This document shows, one piece after another, positions 7,374 to 16,027 of a stretch of DNA of 43,853 nucleotides. How positions within the stretch are numbered: the first letter of the stretch is position 1; every line of letters begins with the position of its first letter. The stretch is taken from assembly GCA_016292805.1 (NCBI GenBank), contig JAEDFM010000015.1, positions 1 through 43,853 on the forward strand. Direction: 5' to 3'. Source of the DNA: Treponema sp. (GTDB taxonomy: Bacteria > Spirochaetota > Spirochaetia > Treponematales > Treponemataceae). A program made the position numbers and the translations under genes. Below the pieces are notes generated by a model, which saw only the letters and a program-made list of their open reading frames with translations, had not been told where the DNA came from and did not search any database.

Positions 7374-9029
7374 CTATTTGCTGTAATTTACAACTGTTTC
7401 TGTAATCAAAGGAATCAGCTGTTTTTTACGGGAAACAACTCCCTGCAAATAATAGGCATGTTCTTCCTGTTTTGGGAATGTAATTAATTCTTCAAACTTA
7501 GGTTCAGAGGCAATTAAGAATATGCTGCTTAAAGCTGTAATATCTGTTACCAGCAGACACGAGAACAATGCTTTACGACTGCGGCGCTCAATTTCAAGCT
7601 CAGAAATAAAATCAGCTTTACGGCTAAGAACTTCTTTTGTACTTCCAACTTCTATCTGGCTTACTGTATAAACAAGCTTTCCTTCTGTATATTCTTTTAA
7701 ATCCTGACGAACTAATTCACCTGCATTGCGGCCTGAAACATTGCTGCCTGCAATAAGAATTTCATTTCCAAGTTCTTTAATATCAAGATCTGTAATATTT
7801 GAAAGATACTCTGCCATTTCCCGGTCAACATCAGTTGTAGTTGCAGACTGCAAAATTAATGTATCAGACAAAATACCGCAAAGTAACAGTGGAGCAATAT
7901 CTGCAGGAATTGGAATTTTATTTTCTTTATACAAACCTGCAATTTGAGTAGAAGTAGATCCCACCGGACGGTTAATAAATGTAATAGGATTTTTAGTTGG
8001 AATAGCACCAATTCTATGGTGGTCAACAACTTCCTGAATTACATAATGCTCTACACCTTCTACAGCCTGTCCAAGTTCATTGTGGTCTACAAGAATAACT
8101 TCAATATTTGGTTCCTTCATCAAATCATGTTCAGAAATCATTCCTATAACTTTATTTTCATCATCAACAACTGGAAGATACTTACAATGAGCATCCTTCA
8201 AAATATCTTTGATTTTTGAAACTGTATCATTAATATGTACAGTTTTAATTTCCACATCACCCATTGAACCAACTGGAGATGAATATGCAATAAGCATTGA
8301 AGTTGGAGCTGTAGAATATGGACTTACAATTACAGAAACTCCATTTTTTTCTGCCAGTTCTCTAAGCTCTTTTCCAATAACACAGTTACTTGTAGTAATT
8401 AAAAGTTTGACCTTATGTTCAATACACATACGGTGAATATCTTCACGGTCAGAAGCAATTACAACAATATCTTCACTGGAATGAGCTTCTAATCTTTTTT
8501 TGAAAGTTTCTACAGAAGAAGAAGCAACATGAATTGATGCCTTCATATTTTTTTCAGCATCACCAGCAATAATAATTGGCTGTGCATTAAGTGTTTTCTG
8601 AATTAAATTAATGTTTGTAGAAAAACGATGTTTTTTTTCTGGATTAAGAATTGTAAGAACACCGCGGGCAAATCCAGAATAATGAAGAAGTGATAAATAT
8701 TTTCCGTCTTTATCTACAACTGGCATTACCCTGTTTTCAGATTTTTCCATGCGCGCAATAGATTCCCAAATAGAAACATCTTCTGTAACAGTTTCTACAT
8801 TGTATTGCATAAAATATTTTACTTTTGGAATTAAATCAGGAATGTATTCAGGACGCTGAACTCCAAATTTTTCGAATATATATGATGTTTGAGGATTCAA
8901 ATGTCCTGCTCTAGCTGCTTTATAATTTTCAAAACCTAGAAGATTTTTTAATCTGGCATATCCAACTGCTGAAACTACAGCATCTGTATCTGGATTTTTA
9001 TGACCTATAATATAAACTGTTTTATTCAT
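7374..9029 (-). CDS. CBS/DRTGG-domain family II inorganic pyrophosphatase (Mn-dependent, DHH family)
   Basis: 551 residues. Hydrolyses pyrophosphate in the cytoplasm. The N-terminus has the DHH metal-site start IGHKNPDTDAVVSA (His, Asp, Asp ligands). Residues about 70-300 hold an inserted regulatory block: CBS motif (ESIARMEKSENRVMPVVDKDGKYL), a DRTGG-like domain, and a second CBS (CKYLPVVDDENKVIGMISEHDLM). The catalytic part resumes with ILVDHNE and the diagnostic VVDHHRIG, ending in a DHHA2-type domain. Family members with this insert are controlled by adenine nucleotides and diadenosine polyphosphates; such control is expected here. The start follows an extended -10 with no Shine-Dalgarno. 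It is divergent from the PHP gene. Confidence 0.93.
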   Translation of the reverse strand: MNKTVYIIGHKNPDTDAVVSAVGYARLKNLLGFENYKAARAGHLNPQTSYIFEKFGVQRPEYIPDLIPKVKYFMQYNVETVTEDVSIWESIARMEKSENRVMPVVDKDGKYLSLLHYSGFARGVLTILNPEKKHRFSTNINLIQKTLNAQPIIIAGDAEKNMKASIHVASSSVETFKKRLEAHSSEDIVVIASDREDIHRMCIEHKVKLLITTSNCVIGKELRELAEKNGVSVIVSPYSTAPTSMLIAYSSPVGSMGDVEIKTVHINDTVSKIKDILKDAHCKYLPVVDDENKVIGMISEHDLMKEPNIEVILVDHNELGQAVEGVEHYVIQEVVDHHRIGAIPTKNPITFINRPVGSTSTQIAGLYKENKIPIPADIAPLLLCGILSDTLILQSATTTDVDREMAEYLSNITDLDIKELGNEILIAGSNVSGRNAGELVRQDLKEYTEGKLVYTVSQIEVGSTKEVLSRKADFISELEIERRSRKALFSCLLVTDITALSSIFLIASEPKFEELITFPKQEEHAYYLQGVVSRKKQLIPLITETVVNYSK

Positions 9030-9035
9030 AGGTTA

Positions 9036-9044
9036 AATATAACA
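9036..9044 (-). promoter_or_regulatory. Extended -10 of the pyrophosphatase gene, leaderless start
   Basis: Minus-strand TGT-TATATT is followed by six bases (TAACCT) and the ATG at 9029. There is no Shine-Dalgarno and the predicted +1 is the start codon. Confidence 0.55.
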
Positions 9045-9074
9045 TTTTCTGTTATTTAATTTCAATTAATTAGA

Positions 9075-9083
9075 TGTTATAAT
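9075..9083 (+). promoter_or_regulatory. Extended -10 of the PHP gene, leaderless start
   Basis: TGT-TATAAT ends at 9083 and the ATG is at 9090, a 6-nt gap, again without a ribosome-binding site. With the opposing promoter at 9036-9044 it forms a compact divergent pair about 60 bp apart. Confidence 0.6.
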
Positions 9084-9089
9084 GACTGT

Positions 9090-9818
9090 ATGTCTTATAA
9101 ATACGAAACTCATCTTCATACAGCTCAAGGTTCTGCCTGCGGTGTTTCTTCTGGCAGTGATTATATTGAACCTTATTTTAATGCTGGATATTCTGGAATT
9201 TTTGTTACCGACCATTTTTTTGGTGGTAATACAGCTGCCCCTAAAGATGCCCACTGGGAAACTAGAGTAAAGGTTTACTGTAGTGGCTATGAAGCTGCAT
9301 TTAATGAAGCAATTGCATTTAATAACAAAAACAATCTGACCGGAACAGACAAAGAATTCAAAGTTTTTTTTGGTATTGAACAGACTTTTGATGGAGATGA
9401 TTATCTGATTTATGGAATTGATAAAAACTGGTTATTAAATCATCCAGAAATTGAAAATATGAACCATTCAGAATTATTTAATGCCGTAAATTCTGTTGGT
9501 GGACTTATGATTCAGGCTCACCCTTTCAGATTCCGTTCTTATCAAACTGCTATGCATCAGCATCCCTTAGACGTTCATGGAATTGAAATTTATAATGGGG
9601 GAAACAAAATTATTGAAAATCAAATAGCAGAACTTTATGCTAAGGCTATGGATTTTCCAACAACCAGTGGAAGCGATATTCACAATGTAAGCAAGCTTAT
9701 AAACCATGAAGGTATTCCTTGCGGAGGTATGGAATTTACAACTCCACTCCAGGATGCTTTTGATTATGGTCGCAGAGTTAAAGCTAAAAACTACAAGCTT
9801 ATTGGAATTGAAAAATAA
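9090..9818 (+). CDS. PHP-domain metal-dependent phosphoesterase
   Basis: 242 residues, close to a bare PHP domain. Metal-ligand motifs are visible in order: ETHLHTAQ near the N-terminus (first HxH), VTDHFFGG (Asp-His), IQAHPFRF (His) and SGSDIHN (the terminal Asp-x-His). PHP proteins hydrolyse phosphate esters or pyrophosphate-type bonds; substrates range from histidinol phosphate to nucleotides, and this sequence does not tell which. No signal peptide, so cytoplasmic. galK follows 20 nt downstream on the same strand, so the two are probably cotranscribed, but a role in sugar-phosphate metabolism is only suggested by that. Confidence 0.85.
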   Translation: MSYKYETHLHTAQGSACGVSSGSDYIEPYFNAGYSGIFVTDHFFGGNTAAPKDAHWETRVKVYCSGYEAAFNEAIAFNNKNNLTGTDKEFKVFFGIEQTFDGDDYLIYGIDKNWLLNHPEIENMNHSELFNAVNSVGGLMIQAHPFRFRSYQTAMHQHPLDVHGIEIYNGGNKIIENQIAELYAKAMDFPTTSGSDIHNVSKLINHEGIPCGGMEFTTPLQDAFDYGRRVKAKNYKLIGIEK

Positions 9819-9838
9819 TTCTGTTTAAGGAACAAAAT

Positions 9839-11026
9839 ATGAAAGAAAAATTTGATGTTACTCCTGAGCTTTTAAAAGCTAATTTTATAGAAGTATATGG
9901 CAGCAGCGATGAAGAAATAAGAATGTTTGCATCCCCTGCCCGTATAAACATTATTGGTGAACACATTGATTACAATGGTGGTAAAGTTTTTCCTGCAGCA
10001 ATTGATAAATATCTTTATTGCGCCATCCGTAAACGTAATGACTCTAAAATCGTATATAATGATTTATTTTTTCCTGGAACCTATGAATTTGATACATCCA
10101 CAGATTTTAAATTTGATAAAACAAATGATTATGCAAACTTCCTTAATGGAATTCTCTGCTGCATGAAAAAAAGAGGTTTTACATTTCCTTGTGGGTTTGA
10201 CTGTTTAATTGCAAGTAATGTCCCAAGTGCAGGTGGCATTTCCTCATCTTCAGCTTTGGAATGTGGCTTTGCCTGGGCTGTAAGTGAAACTTTTGGATTT
10301 AACATTTCCCGTAAAGATATTGCTCTAATGGGCCAGCAGTCAGAACATGAATTCATGAATGTAAACTGCGGAATTATGGATCAGTATATTATTGCCACAG
10401 GTAAAAAAGATACTGCAGAAGTTCTTGATTGTGCTAAGGTTGAACACGAATATGTTCCATTAAACTTAGGTGATTACCGTTTTGTTGTAATGAATACAAA
10501 AAAACAGCGCAAACTGGCAGATTCCAAATACAATGAACGAAGAGCCCAGTGCGAAGAAGGCCTTGCCACATTAAAGGCTAACGGTGTAAACATTCCAGAT
10601 TTGTGTTCCCTTTCTGTAATGGAATTCAACAAAGTTGGCAGCTGCATAAAAGATGAAGTAATTTACCGTCGTGTTCGTCATTGTGTTACAGAAATGGACC
10701 GGGTTCTTAAAGCCGTAGAAGCACTTAAAGCCAATAATCTTACAGAGCTTGGGCAGCTTCTTTATGGCTCTCACAATTCCTTACGAGATGATTACGAAGT
10801 TACCGGTATAGAACTTGATACTTTAGTAGACCAGGCATCTAAACAACCAGGTTGTATTGGTGCCAGAATGACAGGTGCCGGTTTTGGTGGCTGTGCAATT
10901 GCTTTAGTTCACAAAGATAAGGTTGATGATTTTATTAAAACTGTTGGAGATGAATACAAAAAGGTTGTAGGTTACGAAGGCGCATTTTTCGGCTGCAGCT
11001 CCGGCGACGGCGTAAAGGAAATTTAG
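9839..11026 (+). CDS. galK: Galactokinase
   Basis: Phosphorylates galactose to galactose-1-phosphate (Leloir pathway, cytoplasm). 395 residues, normal for GHMP-family galactokinases. Signature 1 is PARINIIGEHIDYNGG at about 27-45, motif 2 is PSAGGISSSSALECG (ATP-binding loop), and motif 3 is GARMTGAGFGGCAIAL near the C-terminus. The usual GRxNLIGEHTDYN is slightly changed (PARIN, HIDYN), as in several spirochaete and Firmicutes members. The ATG is preceded by AAGGA at a suitable distance. It lies downstream of the PHP gene and is followed by a large palindrome. It would use galactose released by the GH27 and GH2 enzymes encoded elsewhere in the window. Confidence 0.95.
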   Translation: MKEKFDVTPELLKANFIEVYGSSDEEIRMFASPARINIIGEHIDYNGGKVFPAAIDKYLYCAIRKRNDSKIVYNDLFFPGTYEFDTSTDFKFDKTNDYANFLNGILCCMKKRGFTFPCGFDCLIASNVPSAGGISSSSALECGFAWAVSETFGFNISRKDIALMGQQSEHEFMNVNCGIMDQYIIATGKKDTAEVLDCAKVEHEYVPLNLGDYRFVVMNTKKQRKLADSKYNERRAQCEEGLATLKANGVNIPDLCSLSVMEFNKVGSCIKDEVIYRRVRHCVTEMDRVLKAVEALKANNLTELGQLLYGSHNSLRDDYEVTGIELDTLVDQASKQPGCIGARMTGAGFGGCAIALVHKDKVDDFIKTVGDEYKKVVGYEGAFFGCSSGDGVKEI

Positions 11027-11067
11027 CCGCATTTTGATATTACTTAAGAATTTGCTAAACCTTTTAA

Positions 11068-11209
11068 CTAAAAACCCGGGAGGGAAGGAAGCGGATAGCA
11101 AAAACACTCTGAGCTCGGAAACGATAGTTTCCTTACCGAGCTCAGCGTGTAGCGACGCTAGCTAGCGATTTTGCTGTTCGCTTACTGACCGGTAGGGATT
11201 TTTTTAATA
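11068..11209. repeat. Large nested palindrome between galK and the cyclase gene
   Basis: The outer arms are AAAAACCC and GGGATTTTTTT. The middle arms AGCGGATAGCAAAA and TTTTGCTGTTCGCT pair imperfectly. The inner arms CTGAGCTCGG (11109-11118) and CCGAGCTCAG (11136-11145) pair perfectly, and within them GGAAAC-GATA-GTTTCC forms a tetraloop hairpin. It lies between convergent genes and its outer T-run could terminate galK, but it is far larger than a simple terminator. Confidence 0.6.
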
Positions 11210-11245
11210 TAAGTCTTCTTTAGCAAAATCTTACCTCACTCTGCA

Positions 11246-13912
11246 CTATTTCTGCAAAAGCTTAAATACGCCGTCTTCCTGGTATTCTACGCCTACATCA
11301 TCTGCTTCAGTTGGAACTGTTCCTTTAAGGAAGAATTTTTCCAGTAATGACATATAGTATTTAACAACATTATCTGAAGGTCTTAAAACGCTTAATTTTG
11401 TTAAACAGTCGTAGGCTTTCCGATAATTCTTTGCTTCAAAAATATCCATTGTCTTTTCCCAGGCTTCTACATACTGGGCAAGCTTACCATCATCAGCATC
11501 TTTTAATCCTAATGGCTCATACAAGCGGATTGGTGTATTTACATTAACTACACGGACTCTATCAAGACGACGAACAATAAAACGGTCATCAAGACGGTTC
11601 TTTGTAGCCTCACTCATAAGAATACCACTAGTTCTATACTGTTTATTTACACCTTCAAGACGGCTGGCAAGGTTTACATTATTACCCATCATAGTGTAGT
11701 TCTTTTTATTTTCAGAACCCATATAACCGGCAATCATTTCTCCAGAGTTCAAACCAATACGAGTGTAAATTGTTTTGTTATTCTGAACCATAATCTTAAA
11801 TGCATCATACAAGTCCTGTTCCATTTCTTCTGGCTTTTGACCGCTGGCAATAGACTGGATTTCATTGTTCATAACAGCTTCAGCAGCCTTCATTTTAAGG
11901 GCAGCAGAAACTGCACGAGTAGCATGGTCTTCCATATTTACAGGAGCACCAACAAGGGCAATAATAGCATCACCTTCGTACTTATCTACAGTACCCCGTT
12001 CATCCATAATGATATCGCTCATCTTTGTAAGGTAGTAGTTCAACAAACATACCAGCTGATTAGCAGTAAGCAATTCACTAAAGCTTGAGAACTTCTGAAT
12101 ATCTGTAAAGATGGCTGTCATATCAAGACGCTGACCACCAAGTTTAAAACTTTCTGGATTAGCAACGATTTCTGCAACTACTTCTTTGGAAAGACACTGA
12201 CTGAATGCGTTAGTAATAAACTTTTTATCTTTAGAAGCAGCAAGGAATCCTACAATTGTTGTAATAATAAATGTAATAGCCAGAGAAAGTTCTGGAACAA
12301 CAAAACCTGGATACTGACGAGTGATTACATAATAAATAAAAATAAGTAAACCAGAGCCAACAATCATAGAAAAGCCCAGAATAATCTGACGGCCTGTACC
12401 CTTTATTTTACTTGCAAGCAGACTGTAGAAAATACATAAAACAATTGCAATTATAATAGAAACCAAAGGTATTGTATCATCAACAAAATCTTCAGAAATA
12501 ATCTGATTTGCAAAAGTGTAATGGGCACCTGGGTTTGGATAAGTAGACTGATACTGGTTTACACCAAAATCGGATGTACTTGTAGCATTTGTACCAAAAA
12601 TACACATAGCACCAGCAACCTTTTCTTTGATTTCATTTCTGATTGCTTCAAGATTATTAAAGAATTCACGGAGTGTTTTAAAATTAGCCTTTATTTCCTG
12701 TGCAAATTCTTCATCATCATAAGCATAAGTTTCAATTAAATTATTTTCGCTTTCCTGTGAAACAAATACTTTCATAGCCGAATAGAAGGCATCTTTATAT
12801 TCTTTATAGGCATCAAAAGAAATACCTTCAGATTCACCATTTAACACCAACTCATTATAGATATACTGTGCCGCATCGTAATAATCCTTTGGATTTTCAT
12901 CCACTAAACTGAAATAACCATTTTCATTAAGAACTGACATCTGTTCATAAAGAAGATTTTCATCTTTAAAAATACTATATGGATTCCATAAAGAAATTTT
13001 GTTGTATTCATCATAAATATGTTTTGGATATTTAAGAATAATAGAACCATTATTGTCACGAGGAATACGAATATCTTTTACTGTTGTTTCATTAATGCGG
13101 GCATTTTTTAAAGTTACATATCTGTTTGTAATTTCAACTTCTGGATTTCCAAACCGATTAAGTAATGGAACTAAAACTAACTGACCATAATATTCACCAT
13201 TGTATTTAAAGAATGGATAAAGGCGTCGTAAATAACCGTCACTATCTGTATCAGCATTAATAAAACCGGCACCATTGGCATTTTCCACAAGCTCTGTTAA
13301 TGCAAAAAGAGCACCAGAATATTCAGGTGTTTTAGTATCATTTTTGGCAGTAATATTCTTAAATGCTACATATTTACTGTAAACTTCTCTTTCTTGTTTT
13401 TTTGGTTTTGAAACATTATCAAAAGGGAAACAAATATATGAATTACCAAAAAACTTCAGTGATTGGGCAAGTATTTCATCGTATGGTGTAACAACATGAG
13501 AAACTGATACAAGAACCGAATTCAATGCATCATTAATATCCATATATCCGTCTGCCATTTCTGTAAAAGCTTCTTTAATATAAGATGGAAGTTTTTCATT
13601 TACATATTCCAAATCTACTGTTGAAGGACTCTTATCAAGAAAGCTTAAATCGAATACAACAGACTCAGCACCAAGTTCTTTAAGAACAACAACACTTTTT
13701 GCATAAACATCGCGATTAAAAGGCCATGAACCAATATTTTCCACAGAATAATCATCAACATTTACCATAATTACTGTATTACTTTCAACAGTTTCTTTTA
13801 ATGGGCGCTGGAAAATATCCTGAACTTTTTTATCAGCTGTTGTAAACAAAACTAAAGAGCTTACAAGAACAGCAATCAATGGCAGAATAAATAGGATAAT
13901 CTTTTTTTTCAT
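11246..13912 (-). CDS. CHASE2-domain adenylate cyclase (class III), membrane-bound
   Basis: 888 residues from the ATG at 13912; a GTG-type extension to 13939 is rejected because AGAGGG stands 8 nt before this ATG. An N-terminal membrane segment (about 5-25) leads into a large extracytoplasmic CHASE2 sensor (about 40-470) with the typical VDDYSVENIGSWPFNRDVYA start. Three membrane helices follow (about 480-560), then a class III catalytic domain (about 595-790). Metal-binding Asp604 (FTDIQKFS) and Asp648 (KYEGDA), purine-selecting Lys644 and Thr740 (NYTMMG), and transition-state Asn747 and Arg751 (NLASR) are all present, so an active enzyme making cAMP is predicted; Lys plus Thr fits class IIIb. 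It is the last gene of an operon with a FecR-like protein, a common partner of CHASE2 cyclases. Confidence 0.92.
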   Translation of the reverse strand: MKKKIILFILPLIAVLVSSLVLFTTADKKVQDIFQRPLKETVESNTVIMVNVDDYSVENIGSWPFNRDVYAKSVVVLKELGAESVVFDLSFLDKSPSTVDLEYVNEKLPSYIKEAFTEMADGYMDINDALNSVLVSVSHVVTPYDEILAQSLKFFGNSYICFPFDNVSKPKKQEREVYSKYVAFKNITAKNDTKTPEYSGALFALTELVENANGAGFINADTDSDGYLRRLYPFFKYNGEYYGQLVLVPLLNRFGNPEVEITNRYVTLKNARINETTVKDIRIPRDNNGSIILKYPKHIYDEYNKISLWNPYSIFKDENLLYEQMSVLNENGYFSLVDENPKDYYDAAQYIYNELVLNGESEGISFDAYKEYKDAFYSAMKVFVSQESENNLIETYAYDDEEFAQEIKANFKTLREFFNNLEAIRNEIKEKVAGAMCIFGTNATSTSDFGVNQYQSTYPNPGAHYTFANQIISEDFVDDTIPLVSIIIAIVLCIFYSLLASKIKGTGRQIILGFSMIVGSGLLIFIYYVITRQYPGFVVPELSLAITFIITTIVGFLAASKDKKFITNAFSQCLSKEVVAEIVANPESFKLGGQRLDMTAIFTDIQKFSSFSELLTANQLVCLLNYYLTKMSDIIMDERGTVDKYEGDAIIALVGAPVNMEDHATRAVSAALKMKAAEAVMNNEIQSIASGQKPEEMEQDLYDAFKIMVQNNKTIYTRIGLNSGEMIAGYMGSENKKNYTMMGNNVNLASRLEGVNKQYRTSGILMSEATKNRLDDRFIVRRLDRVRVVNVNTPIRLYEPLGLKDADDGKLAQYVEAWEKTMDIFEAKNYRKAYDCLTKLSVLRPSDNVVKYYMSLLEKFFLKGTVPTEADDVGVEYQEDGVFKLLQK

Positions 13913-13941
13913 AACTTTTCCCTCTGATTTTACAAACAAAA

Positions 13942-13973
13942 AAAGCTGCTACAAAAATAAATGCAGCAGCTTT
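13942..13973 (-). terminator. Terminator after the FecR-like gene (partial read-through expected)
   Basis: Minus-strand AAAGCTGCT/AGCAGCTTT stem followed by seven Ts, located between the FecR-like and cyclase genes. It probably attenuates expression of the cyclase relative to the upstream exported proteins. Confidence 0.75.
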
Positions 13974-13991
13974 GCATAACTGAATAATTAA

Positions 13992-14411
13992 TTACTCATC
14001 AATTTCATAATCATCTTTTGCTTCACTGGCACGAGAAGAAGCTGTAGCAACACCCTGAGTACCTGTTTCAGATGTAGCATTTGATTTTAATGCAATTGTT
14101 GAACCAGGCTTCTTTTTTGGTCCGTTAGCTACTTTTGAATTAGCCTTAACCAAATCAGCAACTGTTCCCTTTTGCATTGGTTTTATAGTAACACTCTCCC
14201 CACCTTCAGAAACAATGATTATTTTAGAATTTACAGAAGTATTGATTACAACAGAATCATTAAGCTTCTGACCAACTTTTACTGTTTTAAATTTTCCAGG
14301 AGCAGCTTCGTATGTAACATTACCTGTTATAGAAGTTACTTCGAATTTTTCTGCAAACATAAATGCTGCAGCAGAAACCAAAATAAAAGCAATAGCAATA
14401 AATTTTTTCAT
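13992..14411 (-). CDS. Exported FecR-like protein
   Basis: 139 residues. A clear signal peptide (MKKFIAIAFILVSAAAFMFA, cleavage near residue 20) precedes a FecR-type beta module: VTSITGNVTYEAAPGKFKTVKVGQ, then NTSVNSKIIIVSEGGESVTIKP. The C-terminal 45 residues are polar and acidic (ends DDYEIDE) and probably disordered. FecR modules next to CHASE2 cyclases are thought to be envelope-side partners or sensors; that is the best guess. TAGGAGA lies before the ATG. It sits 28 nt downstream of the transglutaminase-like gene and upstream of the cyclase, with a terminator after it. Confidence 0.75.
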   Translation of the reverse strand: MKKFIAIAFILVSAAAFMFAEKFEVTSITGNVTYEAAPGKFKTVKVGQKLNDSVVINTSVNSKIIIVSEGGESVTIKPMQKGTVADLVKANSKVANGPKKKPGSTIALKSNATSETGTQGVATASSRASEAKDDYEIDE

Positions 14412-14439
14412 TGTTAATCTCCTATATAAATAAGTTTAA

Positions 14440-16008
14440 CTAGAATGCGTTTTTAAATCCAGTAATGATTTTGCTTCTTGAAGGCATATCAATCTTTACA
14501 CTGGAATCTGGAATACCAACAGGTTTATATTCCTGCCATGCATCTTTTAATGGAATTAAAGCTCTTTCCTTAGGATACTTTTTCCATTCTCTCATAGCTG
14601 TTGAACGTTCCAGAGCAAAGGTATCCTGACAAAGAGTAATTTCAAGTGGAACCCATACTTTACCGTTCATTACAATACAGTCACCAGCTTTAGCAGCCTG
14701 TTCTACAGGAACACCTGCATCAAAAGCAATAAAAATATGTCCTGGACAAGTAATGAAAGCAGTTTCAATACCAATAGCTTCAAGTAAAGAACAGTTCAAA
14801 ATTGAAAGGTCATCACAGTCGCCGCCAGAGTAAAGTAATGTCTGATATGGGAACTGAAGGAAGTCTACCTGACTAGTACCTGTGTTATCTGTAAAGGCAC
14901 TTGAAGGGTCAATAACATAGTTAATACCAAACATTTTAAGAGTAGAGAACATTGCGGCAGCATACTGAATATTTTCTGGAACACTAGATCTTAAACTGTC
15001 TTTTACAGTATTTTTTACAAAGTTAGCAAAGTAGTTTGCAGTACCATCACGAGGACTTACAAAAGCCGCAGCACGACGGTCATCTTCCCAAGTCATTGAG
15101 TTACGGTTTAATGCCTGAAGCTCAACAGTCTGAGAATATGTCATTTTTTTACCAAGAGATTTATAGCTGACTGTAATCTTTGCATCAGCTTTTTCGGCAA
15201 CAAGGTTATTCAAGACACTTTCATTTAAGAAGCAGGTTAATTCAGCTTCAAATGAATCACCCCGCTTTACTTTATCAAAGGTAGCACAAACATCAGGATT
15301 GACCATGTACTGTTCAATGAAAACAGAAACCTCTACATCAGAAATATCGTTCTTTTCATTGTTTACAAAAACCATTTTTCCAAATCCAGTTTCTGAGTAA
15401 CGGCTGTAGAATACAGGGAAAATTGGCTGAAGCTCTTCTTCCACAGTTATAATATCAGTTGATGCAAACAAACCTTTTGTAAAGCTGTATTTAAGAGCAA
15501 GACCTAAATCTACATTCTTAATAAAGTATTCTTTGCCGTTATAAAAAGTATTATAACCAGCAAAAGCACCTAAAGATAATTCTGGAATTACATTGAAATA
15601 TGTTGTAAAACGACCGCCGTAAGAAATACCCTTTTCACCTTCCAGTCCCATTTCTTTATTATCAGGAACAGTCCAAAGTCCTACATAACCTTCAAGACCA
15701 AGTGTAAGACGATCGATTACAGTAAGATTATACCCCAGTGCAATATCACCATTAATAAGCTGTAGACCAGAAATTCCACGAGCCTTTAAAGGTACATAAT
15801 TTCCCTGGAGTCCTAAATAAACAGTATCACGACCGCGAATTGTAAACGGAGCAATATCTGCAGAAAGCCCAATACTAAGAGGATTATTAAGAGGATGATT
15901 GTCCAGCAATACACCATAAGATGGTAAAAGTCTTAAACTAAAATCCCCAGCAAACCCTAATGCAGCAACAACAAAAAGAAAGGAAGCAGCTAAAAAAGAT
16001 TTTTTCAT
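14440..16008 (-). CDS. Exported beta-rich protein with transglutaminase-like C-terminal domain
   Basis: 522 residues. The signal peptide ends near AALGFAG (about 21). Residues 22-190 alternate in outer-membrane-protein fashion (GLSADIAPF, YLGLQGNYVPL, LGLEGYVGLW, LGAFAGYNTFY), suggesting a small beta barrel or beta sandwich at the outer membrane. After a beta-rich middle, residues about 310-470 resemble a transglutaminase/cysteine-protease fold with Cys398 in SGGDCDDLS and His424 in PGHIFIAFD, so the catalytic dyad is intact. The substrate is unknown; peptide or peptidoglycan crosslinks are possibilities only. It is a paralogue of the gene 19 nt upstream and belongs to the cyclase operon. Confidence 0.7.
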   Translation of the reverse strand: MKKSFLAASFLFVVAALGFAGDFSLRLLPSYGVLLDNHPLNNPLSIGLSADIAPFTIRGRDTVYLGLQGNYVPLKARGISGLQLINGDIALGYNLTVIDRLTLGLEGYVGLWTVPDNKEMGLEGEKGISYGGRFTTYFNVIPELSLGAFAGYNTFYNGKEYFIKNVDLGLALKYSFTKGLFASTDIITVEEELQPIFPVFYSRYSETGFGKMVFVNNEKNDISDVEVSVFIEQYMVNPDVCATFDKVKRGDSFEAELTCFLNESVLNNLVAEKADAKITVSYKSLGKKMTYSQTVELQALNRNSMTWEDDRRAAAFVSPRDGTANYFANFVKNTVKDSLRSSVPENIQYAAAMFSTLKMFGINYVIDPSSAFTDNTGTSQVDFLQFPYQTLLYSGGDCDDLSILNCSLLEAIGIETAFITCPGHIFIAFDAGVPVEQAAKAGDCIVMNGKVWVPLEITLCQDTFALERSTAMREWKKYPKERALIPLKDAWQEYKPVGIPDSSVKIDMPSRSKIITGFKNAF

Positions 16009-16027
16009 AGTTCTATCCTGCCTTTCC

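Noticed and set aside
11246..13912. Guanylate rather than adenylate cyclase
   Set aside because: Lys644 and Thr740 at the purine-selecting positions fit ATP; guanylate cyclases carry Glu and Cys/Ser there.
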